64,000 bases of DNA from Tuberibacillus sp. Marseille-P3662 (GTDB lineage Bacteria > Bacillota > Bacilli > Bacillales > Sporolactobacillaceae), in contig NZ_FXBS01000002.1 in NCBI RefSeq assembly GCF_900178005.1, positions 1-64,000 on the forward strand. The letters run 5' to 3'. Under the pieces are notes generated by a model. That model had not been told where the DNA came from and searched no databases. It saw only the letters and a list, made by a program, of their open reading frames with translations. Made by a program: the position numbers and the translations under genes. Positions 1-7,235 of this stretch are shown here, piece by piece (position 1 is the first letter of the stretch; every line of letters starts with the position of its first letter).

Positions 1-132
1 TGTTACTCACCCGTCCGCCGCTCGATCCATCCTAATCACTCCGAAGAGATCATAGAATATCTCGCGCTCGACTTGCATGTATTAGGCACGCCGCCAGCGT
101 TCGTCCTGAGCCAGGATCAAACTCTCCATAAA
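1..132 (-). rRNA. 16S ribosomal RNA, 5' end (partial)
   Basis: Read on the minus strand this is the start of a bacterial 16S rRNA: the universal 27F-type sequence AGAGTTTGATCCTGGCTCAG is followed by the GACGAACGCTGGCGGCGTGC block and the GGCGGACGGGTGAGTAAC block. The gene runs off the left edge. The mature 5' end is placed near 132 by analogy with Bacillus. It lies downstream of its own two promoters and of the tRNA operon. Confidence 0.98.
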
Positions 133-201
133 AGTTGTTGCGTTTGACCCTTGGCTATGTTTGAAAAGAGGTTCCTTTCAAACAGCGCTTGAGTTTTGTT
201 T

Positions 202-216
202 AGTTTTCAAAGAGCA
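202..216 (-). promoter_or_regulatory. rRNA leader boxA antitermination element
   Basis: The minus strand reads TGCTCTTTGAAAACT, the boxA sequence that precedes Gram-positive 16S genes and recruits the Nus antitermination complex. It lies between the proximal rRNA promoter and the 16S start. Confidence 0.85.
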
Positions 217-247
217 ATCTATCGATTGGCTTCAGAGCGACCTTTCA

Positions 248-276
248 ATTGTAACAAGGAGACACTCTATTGTCAA
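248..276 (-). promoter_or_regulatory. rRNA operon promoter, proximal (P2-like)
   Basis: The minus strand carries TTGACA, 17 bases, then TACAAT, a near-consensus vegetative promoter. With the second promoter at 320–348 it forms the tandem arrangement usual for Bacillus rRNA operons. The 16S gene is therefore not dependent on read-through from the tRNA operon. Confidence 0.85.
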
Positions 277-319
277 CCACCCTCTTCAATAGAAGATAGT
301 TGAAAAAGCGACAATATTT

Positions 320-348
320 AATGTAACATTTAATTAAAAGTGCGTCAA
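320..348 (-). promoter_or_regulatory. rRNA operon promoter, distal (P1-like)
   Basis: The minus strand carries TTGACG, 17 bases, then TACATT. It is about 72 bases upstream of the proximal promoter and just downstream of the tRNA-Ile gene. Confidence 0.7.
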
Positions 349-370
349 CACTTATAATTAATTGACTTAA

Positions 371-447
<77 letters not shown>

Positions 448-490
448 ATAAAGTTATCACAAATATATTAATAGTTTTAAACTTAAAAAG

Positions 491-564
491 TGGAGCGGGT
501 GATGGGAATCGAACCCACGACCAGAGCTTGGAAGGCTCTTGTTTTACCACTAAACTACACCCGC
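491..564 (-). tRNA. tRNA-Gly (TCC)
   Basis: A 74-base cloverleaf with acceptor GCGGGTG pairing with CACCCGC, anticodon TCC and an encoded CCA. Confidence 0.97.
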
Positions 565-589
565 TTATATAAAAACCATCTTTTTTGGC

Positions 590-666
590 TGGTCGGGAAG
601 ACAGGAGTTGAACCTGCGACCCCTTGGTCCCAAACCAAGTGCTCTGCCAAACTGAGCTACTTCCCG
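590..666 (-). tRNA. tRNA-Pro (TGG)
   Basis: A 77-base cloverleaf with acceptor CGGGAAG, anticodon TGG and an encoded CCA. Confidence 0.97.
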
Positions 667-670
667 ATAA

Positions 671-747
<77 letters not shown>

Positions 748-757
748 TTAATAAAAA

Positions 758-842
<85 letters not shown>

Positions 843-862
843 AAACTTCCCTTGATGCAACA

Positions 863-944
863 TGCGGGTGGAGAGACTCGAACTCTCACGTCGTAAGACA
901 CTAGATCCTAAATCTAGCGCGTCTGCCAATTCCGCCACACCCGC
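863..944 (-). tRNA. tRNA-Leu (TAG)
   Basis: An 82-base class II tRNA with anticodon TAG, a long variable arm and no encoded CCA. Confidence 0.96.
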
Positions 945-954
945 TTGCTAATGA

Positions 955-1027
955 TGAGCCATGGAGGATTCGAACCTCCGACCCTCTGATTAAAAGTCAG
1001 ATGCTCTGCCAACTGAGCTAATGGCTC
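955..1027 (-). tRNA. tRNA-Lys (TTT)
   Basis: A 73-base cloverleaf with acceptor GAGCCAT pairing with ATGGCTC and anticodon TTT, without an encoded CCA. Its first 26 bases recur exactly at 1145–1170, upstream in the transcript, as part of a chimeric element. Confidence 0.97.
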
Positions 1028-1073
1028 ATGGTGTCCCTAAAACTTGTATTTATTTTTGCCATTATATAAAAGT

Positions 1074-1170
1074 AGTATCTCAAGTTGTTCAGAATACAAA
1101 AACCGTATTCCTCAACGTAGTTTATTCGACGATGTACCGCTAAGTGCTCTGCCAACTGAGCTAATGGCTC
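1074..1170 (-). repeat. tRNA-Lys 5'-half chimera (copy 1 of a tRNA-like element)
   Basis: Positions 1145–1170 repeat the first 26 bases of tRNA-Lys (5' acceptor strand and complete D arm). The sequence then leaves the tRNA and continues as a 71-base segment (1074–1144) nearly identical to the one at 1703–1773. That segment starts CTTAGCG and can form a 7-bp stem (CTTAGCG with CGTTGAG) and then a 6-bp hairpin (GAATAC/GTATTC) with a seven-base loop. The intact tRNA-Lys follows 117 bases later in the transcript. It is not a functional tRNA gene, because the rest of the cloverleaf is missing. It lies inside the transcribed operon. Confidence 0.85.
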
Positions 1171-1177
1171 AAAAAAA

Positions 1178-1252
1178 TGGCTGGCCCAGCTGGATTCGAA
1201 CCAGCGCATCCCGGTACCAAAAACCGGTGCCTTACCGCTTGGCTATGGGCCA
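1178..1252 (-). tRNA. tRNA-Gln (TTG)
   Basis: A 75-base cloverleaf with acceptor TGGCCCA, anticodon TTG and an encoded CCA. Confidence 0.97.
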
Positions 1253-1260
1253 ATAAATAA

Positions 1261-1336
1261 TGGCGGGTCTGACGGGAATCGAACCCGCGATCTCCTGCGT
1301 GACAGGCAGGCATGTTAACCGCTACACCACAGACCC
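1261..1336 (-). tRNA. tRNA-Asp (GTC)
   Basis: A 76-base cloverleaf with acceptor GGGTCTG, anticodon GTC and an encoded CCA. Confidence 0.97.
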
Positions 1337-1344
1337 TCATTATA

Positions 1345-1419
1345 TGGTGACCCCTACGGGACTCGAACCCGTGTTACCGCCGTGAAAGGGCGGTGTCTTA
1401 ACCGCTTGACCAAGGGGCC
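1345..1419 (-). tRNA. tRNA-Glu (TTC)
   Basis: A 75-base cloverleaf with anticodon TTC and an encoded CCA. Confidence 0.97.
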
Positions 1420-1436
1420 ACTTTATGATGTTCAAA

Positions 1437-1527
1437 TGGCGGAGAAGGAGGGATTCGAACCCTCGCACGGGAAGCCCGTCTACTCCCTTAGCAGGGGAGC
1501 CCCTTCAGCCAACTTGGGTACTTCTCC
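1437..1527 (-). tRNA. tRNA-Ser (GCT)
   Basis: A 91-base class II tRNA with anticodon GCT, a long variable arm and an encoded CCA. Confidence 0.97.
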
Positions 1528-1530
1528 ATA

Positions 1531-1605
1531 TGGCTCCGCAGGTAGGATTCGAACCTACGACCGATCGGTTAACAGCCGATTGCTCTACCACTGAGCTACT
1601 GCGGA
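1531..1605 (-). tRNA. tRNA-Asn (GTT)
   Basis: A 75-base cloverleaf with acceptor TCCGCAG, anticodon GTT and an encoded CCA. It is the first complete tRNA of the operon. Its first 25 bases recur exactly at 1774–1798 in the second chimeric element. Confidence 0.97.
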
Positions 1606-1702
1606 ATAATATTAAGAACTACAATTTCATAAAAGGAATATAACATAATGTCTAATGTCGGGAATGCCCAAACTGCATTCTTCAGCATAGCATATCCGAT
1701 TA

Positions 1703-1798
1703 AGTATCGCAATAAGTTCGGAATACAACAATCGTATTCCTCAACGCAGTCTATTCGACGATGTAGCGCTAAGTGCTCTACCACTGAGCTACTGCGGA
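1703..1798 (-). repeat. tRNA-Asn 5'-half chimera (copy 2 of the tRNA-like element)
   Basis: Positions 1774–1798 repeat the first 25 bases of tRNA-Asn (acceptor 5' strand and D arm). They are fused to the same 71-base segment found at 1074–1144, here at 1703–1773. The segment pairs CTTAGCGC with GCGTTGAG (8 bp with two G-U) and then GAATAC with GTATTC around a seven-base loop. Because each copy carries the 5' half of its own neighbouring tRNA, the halves cannot have been copied together with the element. This copy is the first thing transcribed from the operon promoter at 1833–1861. Confidence 0.85.
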
Positions 1799-1832
1799 AT
1801 AATGTCGCTTCCGTTGAAATGCGACGCTATTA

Positions 1833-1861
1833 ATAATACATGATCTTTAATATCTTGTCAA
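1833..1861 (-). promoter_or_regulatory. tRNA operon promoter
   Basis: The minus strand shows TTGACA, 17 bases, then TATTAT. Transcription would begin near 1826 and read first through the tRNA-Asn 5'-half chimera and then the twelve tRNAs. Confidence 0.85.
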
Positions 1862-1929
1862 CACCAAAATTTATTTGCCGTTTTTTTCTGTGCCGCTCAT
1901 CAGCGACTTTTATAATTTATCATATAATG

Positions 1930-2400
1930 CTAAGCATCGTCAACAATCGTTTTTATTTTTTTTATTCGTCCCTTGCACTGACCGCAAGCATACTTTTTCG
2001 GATCCATCTCTCGCCTTTTATGGTAAATGCGGTAACAAGATTGACATTGATAAACGACCGTTTTCTTATTGGACTTCTTTGTCCCTGGGACGAGCCTACA
2101 ATACCTTGATCCCCCGACTTTATTCAGCAGCCTTTTAAACGCCAGATCCCTGTGTCGATACCCGTCTCCTCTTAGGTGAAGATGATAATGACATAATTCA
2201 TGCTTAATAATCTTAATAAACTCAGTTTTTCCAAAGTATTGAAGTTGCTTAGGATTAAATTCAATATGATGGTTTTTTAACAAATACCTCCCACCCGTTG
2301 TTTTTAAACGATTATTGAAAGTTGCCTTATGTTTAAAAGGAGTATTAAAGCTTTCTATGGACACTGATTCAACTAACTGCTGCAACTCATCATCAGTCAA
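1930..2400 (-). CDS. SprT-family zinc metalloprotease-like protein (YdcK type)
   Basis: This is a SprT-family protein of about 156 residues. A central HELCHYHLH segment gives the HExxH zinc motif of the family. The C-terminal part has two Cys-x2-Cys pairs (CQSC and CGQC) that make a zinc ribbon. The precise role of the bacterial protein is not known; eukaryotic Spartan, which shares the fold, cleaves DNA-protein crosslinks. I chose TTG at 2400 because AGAAGGTG lies six bases upstream; the GTG at 2409 would overlap that site. It sits between the tRNA operon and cmpA/tex, as ydcK does in B. subtilis. The tRNA operon promoter lies downstream of its stop. Confidence 0.85.
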   Translation of the reverse strand: MTDDELQQLVESVSIESFNTPFKHKATFNNRLKTTGGRYLLKNHHIEFNPKQLQYFGKTEFIKIIKHELCHYHLHLRGDGYRHRDLAFKRLLNKVGGSRYCRLVPGTKKSNKKTVVYQCQSCYRIYHKRREMDPKKYACGQCKGRIKKIKTIVDDA

Positions 2401-2501
2401 TGGATTCACCTTCTAATTTCTTTGCACTTTGCCAAGCTGTCATGCATAAGATAGTCACTACACAAAAAAAAAAACATACAAAGGAGGTTCACATTACTAA
2501 A

Positions 2502-2615
2502 ATGCCGGTATGGTTTATGAAACAACTTAGAAACGCCTATTTGGAAAAAGACCGGTATCAAATCAAATTACTCAATCAATGTTGGTTTTTTTATAGAAAG
2601 AGGCACTGTTCATGA
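2502..2615 (+). CDS. cmpA: Cortex morphogenetic protein CmpA
   Basis: This 37-residue protein starts MPVWFMKQLRNAYLEKD and ends YRKRHCS. It matches what I know of CmpA of B. subtilis, a small protein that slows cortex assembly until the spore coat is properly begun and helps mark SpoIVA for ClpXP. The site between sprT and tex is also where cmpA lies in B. subtilis. A strong AAAGGAGG sits 14 bases before the ATG, unusually far. An in-frame ATT three codons earlier (2493) would have ideal spacing, so a 40-residue form starting at ATT is possible. The last codons form one arm of the terminator that follows. Confidence 0.88.
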   Translation: MPVWFMKQLRNAYLEKDRYQIKLLNQCWFFYRKRHCS

Positions 2616-2631
2616 AACAGTGCCTCTTTTC
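2597..2631. terminator. Bidirectional intrinsic terminator for cmpA and tex
   Basis: A perfect 14-bp inverted repeat (2597–2610 with 2616–2629, five-base loop) ends in a T-run on the plus strand and a looser T-rich stretch on the minus strand. The left arm lies inside the last codons of cmpA. It would also stop minus-strand transcription leaving tex. Confidence 0.85.
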
Positions 2632-2678
2632 TTGTTTTATCTTAATGTAAATTAAAAGGTCTTTTCAATAAAAAAGCA

Positions 2679-4847
2679 TTAGTTAGAAGCTGGAATCATG
2701 GTTAAGGCGAGACGTCCCTTGTCTGGATCAACGGATTCAACCCATGCATCAACAATCTGACCGACGTGGACAACGTCAAGAGGATGCTTAACAAATTGGT
2801 TGGATAACTTAGATATATGTACTAACCCATCGTTTTTGACACCAACATCTACAAAGGCTCCGAAATCAACAACATTGCGGACCGTGCCTTGTAGGTGCAT
2901 ACCACCATGTAAATCTTTAAGTTCAAGAACATCAGTTTTAAGCAATGGTTTTTGCACGTCATCCCGCGGGTCACGTCCAGGCCGGCTTATAGCCTCCATA
3001 ATATCCTTCAACGTTGGGACACCGATATTCAATTCAGCTGCTTTGGCTTCAATATCCACCGATGACAACCGCTCAGTTAATCGTTCGGTTCCAATATCGC
3101 CGCTATCACAGTCTAAGCTTTTTAAAAGCTCTTTGGCCTCTGTATAAGTTTCAGGGTGAATCGGGGTATGGTCAAACGGTTCATCCCCATCCAGGACTCT
3201 TAGAAAACCAGCGCACTGAACAAAGGTTTTATTACCAAGACGGGGGACTTTTTTTAACTGATTACGATTCGTATATCGACCCTCTTCTTCTCTTTGTTTC
3301 ACGATGTGATTGGCAACTGTTTTTGAAACTCCGGAAACATATTGCAACAATGAAGCTGAAGCGGTATTAATATTGACGCCGACCCTATTAACCACTGTTT
3401 CGACAACAAATGTCAAAGAACCATTCAATGACTTTTGAGACACATCGTGCTGATATTGACCGACACCAATGGATTTCGGATCAATTTTCACCAATTCGGA
3501 TAGGGGATCTTGCAAACGCCTCGCAATGGAGACAGCACTGCGTTCCTCAACTTGAAAATTAGGAAATTCTTCTCGAGCAACTTCAGATGCGGAGTATACA
3601 CTGGCACCGGCTTCATTGACAATAAGATAATAAATGGGATCATTAACATCTTTAAGCACATCAGCAATAAAACGCTCGGTTTCTCTCGAAGCCGTCCCAT
3701 TACCAACCGCGATCATTTCAATTTCATACTGTCGAATCAAGCCGAGGACTTTATCCTTTGCTTCTTTCACCTTGGAAACAGGCGGTGTTGGATAAATTAC
3801 TGCTATATCAAGCACTTTACCTGTCTGGTCAATAACAGCGAGTTTGCAGCCCGTACGATAAGCTGGATCCACGCCCAAAACAATTTTTTCTTTCATTGGC
3901 GGTTGTAACAGTAAATGTCTTAAATTCTCCGAAAAAATATGGATCGCTTGTTCACCAGCTGTCTCTGTTAGTCTCTGTCGGATCTCCCGTTCAGTTGCAG
4001 GCGCTATCAAACGCTTATAGCTATCTTCAGCAGCTTGATCAATCAAATCAGCAGCCTCATTTGTAGCCTTTCTACTATATTGGCTTTTAATAAATCTAAG
4101 GATAACGTCTTCAGGACCCTCTACTGACACTCGCAATATATCCTCTTTTTCACCGCGATTAATCGCCAACACCCGGTGAGGGACAATTTTTTTGACCTGC
4201 TCATCATATTCATAATACATCTCATATGTCCCGCGTTCATCCTGTTCTTTACTCTTTGCTTTCGTTACAATAACCCCATTTTTGAAGGTGGTATCACGGA
4301 TCCATTCGCGTAACTTAGCATCATCTGAAATCACTTCCGCAATAATATCTTGAGCACCCGCCACCGCAGTCTCCACGGTATGAACGTCCTTGTCTTCATT
4401 TATGTAGCCTCTCGCTTCTTCTTCAATAGAGGTATCGGGCAAAAGCAGCAACCAATCGGCCAACGGCTCTAAACCTTTTTCCTTAGCAATCGTTGCACGT
4501 GTCCGCCGTTTTTTCTTATAAGGCCGGTAAAGATCTTCAACCTTTTGTAATTTCTGCGCTTGCAAAATACTATGTTTAAGGTCTTCCGTCAGTTTACCTT
4601 GCTCTTCAATCAAACGAATAACTTCTTCCTTACGCTTATCTAAATTTACTGCATACTGCCAGTGTTCATAAATATCATTAATTTGGACTTCATCTAAGCC
4701 CCCCGTCAATTCTTTTCTATACCGTGCTATGAAAGGAATCGTATTATCATCTTCAAGCAATTGAATAACATTGCTCACTTGTTTCGATGAGACTTCAATA
4801 TCCTGACTGATACGAGTCAGCACACTTTGCTTAGTTGTCGTATCCAA
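2679..4847 (-). CDS. tex: Tex-family RNA-binding transcription accessory protein (YdcI)
   Basis: This is a protein of about 722 residues, the normal size for Tex. It has the helical N-terminal region, the YqgF/RNase H-like core (VLGVDPAYRTGCKLAVID), two helix-hairpin-helix segments (NINTASASLLQYVSGV and KKVPRLGNKTFVQCAGFLRV), and a C-terminal S1 RNA-binding domain (GTVRNVVDFGAFVDVGV). Tex binds nucleic acid and influences transcription and translation fidelity; its exact role in Bacilli is open. The start is TTG at 4847, nine bases after AAAGGAGG; an upstream TTG at 4886 lacks this. The gene follows rsbX with a 43-bp gap and may share sigma-B operon transcription. Confidence 0.95.
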   Translation of the reverse strand: MDTTTKQSVLTRISQDIEVSSKQVSNVIQLLEDDNTIPFIARYRKELTGGLDEVQINDIYEHWQYAVNLDKRKEEVIRLIEEQGKLTEDLKHSILQAQKLQKVEDLYRPYKKKRRTRATIAKEKGLEPLADWLLLLPDTSIEEEARGYINEDKDVHTVETAVAGAQDIIAEVISDDAKLREWIRDTTFKNGVIVTKAKSKEQDERGTYEMYYEYDEQVKKIVPHRVLAINRGEKEDILRVSVEGPEDVILRFIKSQYSRKATNEAADLIDQAAEDSYKRLIAPATEREIRQRLTETAGEQAIHIFSENLRHLLLQPPMKEKIVLGVDPAYRTGCKLAVIDQTGKVLDIAVIYPTPPVSKVKEAKDKVLGLIRQYEIEMIAVGNGTASRETERFIADVLKDVNDPIYYLIVNEAGASVYSASEVAREEFPNFQVEERSAVSIARRLQDPLSELVKIDPKSIGVGQYQHDVSQKSLNGSLTFVVETVVNRVGVNINTASASLLQYVSGVSKTVANHIVKQREEEGRYTNRNQLKKVPRLGNKTFVQCAGFLRVLDGDEPFDHTPIHPETYTEAKELLKSLDCDSGDIGTERLTERLSSVDIEAKAAELNIGVPTLKDIMEAISRPGRDPRDDVQKPLLKTDVLELKDLHGGMHLQGTVRNVVDFGAFVDVGVKNDGLVHISKLSNQFVKHPLDVVHVGQIVDAWVESVDPDKGRLALTMIPASN

Positions 4848-4890
4848 ATATCTTGTCCTCCTTTTAGTGTAAAAAAGCTCTTCCAAAATA

Positions 4891-5526
4891 TCAGAAGAAC
4901 TGTGGTCGATGTTGGCCTATAATGAATGTCATATCATCACTAACAGACTCAGATGATAAAAGTGCTTGTAACTCAGATAAAAAAACTTCATGAGAGGTTT
5001 GTTCAAATCGTTTAGCAATATCCTTAATTGTATTATTAATAAGACCGATACCATCTGAATAAATGACAAAGCAGCCTTCAGATGGAAAATAGTGTTGCTC
5101 ATGCTTAAGGTCAACCGGACGTCCCGACAGAAAGCCCGGATTAGGCATAGGATGTCCCACTTTTTTAGAATCATCCGGACTGACAATTTTGACGTTAACA
5201 TTGCCAATGCCACAAAATTCAAAGTGATTCGTCTCCGGAGCAATACGCAAAACGGACACAACGGCCCCTCTCGTTTTTAACAAAGATGCGTTGACATGCC
5301 CTAACACGGAATCAAGCGATTCCTTCGAATAAGTTTCAATCGTTTGTGTGGCCTGGCTTGAAGCTTCCCAAGCCCATTCACCACTTCCCAATCCGTCAGC
5401 CACAGCACATAATACATGCTGATCATCAGCTTGAACGAGGTAACTGTCACCACAAATCTTATCATCACCTTTAGCTTTTTGAAAAACCACAATGTCAAAC
5501 GAATTAAGATAATGATGTTCAAACAT
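4891..5526 (-). CDS. rsbX: Sigma-B negative regulator RsbX (PP2C-type phosphatase)
   Basis: RsbX is a small PP2C-family serine phosphatase that dephosphorylates RsbS and RsbR and so resets the stressosome after stress. The 211-residue product has the acidic metal-binding motifs of the family: GDSYLV and AVADGLGSGEWA near the N-terminus and IYSDGIGL around residue 145. A final SDDMTFIIG motif supplies the last conserved aspartate. Its ATG overlaps the end of sigB by 8 bp, so the two are translationally coupled. It ends the sigB operon just before tex. Confidence 0.95.
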   Translation of the reverse strand: MFEHHYLNSFDIVVFQKAKGDDKICGDSYLVQADDQHVLCAVADGLGSGEWAWEASSQATQTIETYSKESLDSVLGHVNASLLKTRGAVVSVLRIAPETNHFEFCGIGNVNVKIVSPDDSKKVGHPMPNPGFLSGRPVDLKHEQHYFPSEGCFVIYSDGIGLINNTIKDIAKRFEQTSHEVFLSELQALLSSESVSDDMTFIIGQHRPQFF

Positions 5527-6316
5527 GAGTTGATGTCATTCCTTCATCTGCCAATGATTCCCGGAGTTTCCGAAGAGCTCTCCGCTGCAGTCTTGACACA
5601 TGCATTTGTGAAATACCAATGGCTTCTCCGGCTTCCTTCTGACTCAGATGATCAAAATACGTACAAGTGATTACCTTTTTTTCAAGGTCACTAAGCACTT
5701 TAAAAGCTTTTTCCAACATCAAACGTTCGTTCGCATTCTGATAACCTTTGTCTGTCTGGCCAACTAAATCCAGCAAAGTAACCGTTCCACCTTCTTGATC
5801 AGCGTCCATTTGGCTATCAACAGAAGCAGCTTGATAGCTTTTACCCATTTCCATAGTTTCAAGAATTTCTTCTTCAGTCACTTCTAGATAAGCAGCTATT
5901 TCTTGGACGGAAGGTGATCGTTGCTTGTCATTTGTTAATTGTTCGACAGCTTGTTTAATTTTGGGACCTAATTCTTTAATTCGCCGCGGGACATGAATAC
6001 TCCACGTTTTATCACGCATATAGCGTTTGATTTCGCCGACAATGGTGGGCACTGCAAAGGATTCAAAACTACGTCCCATAGATGTGTCAAAACGCCTAAG
6101 AGCCCCTAATAAACCAATCATACCTACTTGATACAAATCTTCTTCAATGCCTTTATTTTTTGCAAACTTGCGCGAAAGGGATGCAACTAATTGATCATAA
6201 TAAGAAACAAGGTATGACTGAAGCTCCTCATTGTCCGTATCTTCCTGATACCGCTTAATAAAATCTAAGATATTTTCTTTCATCATTTCATTCGATTGAT
6301 TGGACTTTGTTGACAT
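5519..6316 (-). CDS. sigB: General stress RNA polymerase sigma factor SigB
   Basis: Sigma-B directs RNA polymerase to general-stress promoters. The 265-residue product has region 2 (DLYQVGMIGLLGALRRFD and SFESFAVPTIVGEIKRYMRD), a region 3 starting IHVPRRIKEL, and a region 4.2 helix-turn-helix (SQKEAGEAIGISQMHVSRLQ). RsbW holds it inactive in unstressed cells. The ATG lies 29 bp inside rsbW and has GGGGTG seven bases upstream; an in-frame ATG pair further in has no better site. It is transcribed as part of rsbV-rsbW-sigB-rsbX from the sigma-B promoter at 7210–7235. Confidence 0.97.
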   Translation of the reverse strand: MSTKSNQSNEMMKENILDFIKRYQEDTDNEELQSYLVSYYDQLVASLSRKFAKNKGIEEDLYQVGMIGLLGALRRFDTSMGRSFESFAVPTIVGEIKRYMRDKTWSIHVPRRIKELGPKIKQAVEQLTNDKQRSPSVQEIAAYLEVTEEEILETMEMGKSYQAASVDSQMDADQEGGTVTLLDLVGQTDKGYQNANERLMLEKAFKVLSDLEKKVITCTYFDHLSQKEAGEAIGISQMHVSRLQRRALRKLRESLADEGMTSTHV

Positions 6317-6767
6317 GGTTCAACACCCCATCTTCGTCCAAAAACTTTGTCATAATGACATTGATACCCGAGCCGCCACTAATATTAACTTGATCCATCA
6401 ATGTGTCAATGAGGAATAGTCCCAAACCCCCTTCATTTACATGTTCTATACTTACACCGGCATCAATAGGCTTTAATTCTTTGATTTTATCCTCGTAATC
6501 AAAGCTGCAGCCTTCATCAATAACCCCAACTTCCATACGATCAGTATAACTTCTTATGTGAATAGCAATTTGGCCGGAATCAACACCGTGATAGGCATGA
6601 TTAACGGCATTGGTACACGCTTCTGAGACAGCAACCTTGATATCTTCAATTTCATCATAAGAGTATCCCATGCGATAGGCCACACCTGAAGCTGTCAATC
6701 GAACAACCCCAACGTACTCGGATTTGGCTGGAATTTTAAGCTCTACGGAGTCAACTTGCTGACTCAT
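6288..6767 (-). CDS. rsbW: Anti-sigma-B factor and RsbV kinase RsbW
   Basis: RsbW binds sigma-B and also phosphorylates and inactivates its antagonist RsbV. The 159-residue protein has the GHKL ATPase motifs: the N box SEACTNAVNHAYH near residue 47, the G1 region DEGCSFDYED, and the G2 region GGLGLFLIDTL near residue 115. It starts with an ATG that overlaps the rsbV stop codon in an ATGA, with AAAGGAGGG upstream. Its 3' end overlaps the beginning of sigB, so kinase and sigma factor are made in coupled amounts. Confidence 0.97.
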   Translation of the reverse strand: MSQQVDSVELKIPAKSEYVGVVRLTASGVAYRMGYSYDEIEDIKVAVSEACTNAVNHAYHGVDSGQIAIHIRSYTDRMEVGVIDEGCSFDYEDKIKELKPIDAGVSIEHVNEGGLGLFLIDTLMDQVNISGGSGINVIMTKFLDEDGVLNHVNKVQSIE

Positions 6768-7099
6768 TTCTGTCCCTCCTTTAGTGACTGCTGATCCATG
6801 AGCAAATCTGAGACACCCGTTATTTCAAATAACCTTCTAACACGGGGGGTCATTCCTTGAATTTGGATGTAACTTTCGTTTTTGTACGCTGATTTATATC
6901 CAGCAATAATAATCCCCAAACCTGTACTATCCATATATTCGGTTTGCTCAAGATCTATAACAATGGTTATTCCTGCTTGCTCTGTCAGAGGTAATAATTT
7001 TTCTTTTAACTTAGGTGCCGTGTAAGCATCAATTTCTCCCGAGACTTTCAAAAGGTATTTATTTTCATTAATGAGTTGATCTTCGATATGTAAGTTCAA
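6764..7099 (-). CDS. rsbV: Anti-anti-sigma factor RsbV (STAS domain)
   Basis: RsbV is a single STAS-domain protein that, when unphosphorylated, pulls RsbW off sigma-B. The 111-residue product contains the conserved phosphorylation site in TEYMDSTGLGI, where the serine is the target of RsbW and is restored by the RsbU phosphatase. It starts at TTG with GGAGG about eight bases upstream. It is the first gene after the sigma-B autoregulatory promoter, so stress raises its own regulators. Confidence 0.97.
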   Translation of the reverse strand: MNLHIEDQLINENKYLLKVSGEIDAYTAPKLKEKLLPLTEQAGITIVIDLEQTEYMDSTGLGIIIAGYKSAYKNESYIQIQGMTPRVRRLFEITGVSDLLMDQQSLKEGQK

Positions 7100-7209
7100 G
7101 CTTCCATCCTCCTTAAACTTGCATGTTACAACATCAGGCCGTATTAGGATCGGTATTCGTAGGAAATCGTTACGCTATTTGGCCGATGTTCCCTTCCTTA
7201 AATAATCAA

Positions 7210-7235
7210 TTACCCCTCATCGACGCCCTTTAAAC
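7210..7235 (-). promoter_or_regulatory. Sigma-B-dependent promoter for rsbV-rsbW-sigB-rsbX
   Basis: On the minus strand GTTTAA is followed after 14 bases by GGGTAA, close to the sigma-B consensus GTTTAA-N12–14-GGGTAT. It overlaps the rsbU stop codon and stands about 110 bp before rsbV. B. subtilis has its autoregulatory sigma-B promoter at the same place. Confidence 0.88.

Noticed and set aside
1930-2138. Plus-strand frames opposite sprT
   Set aside because: They are antisense shadows of the SprT gene, which has a clear HExxH motif and zinc ribbon.
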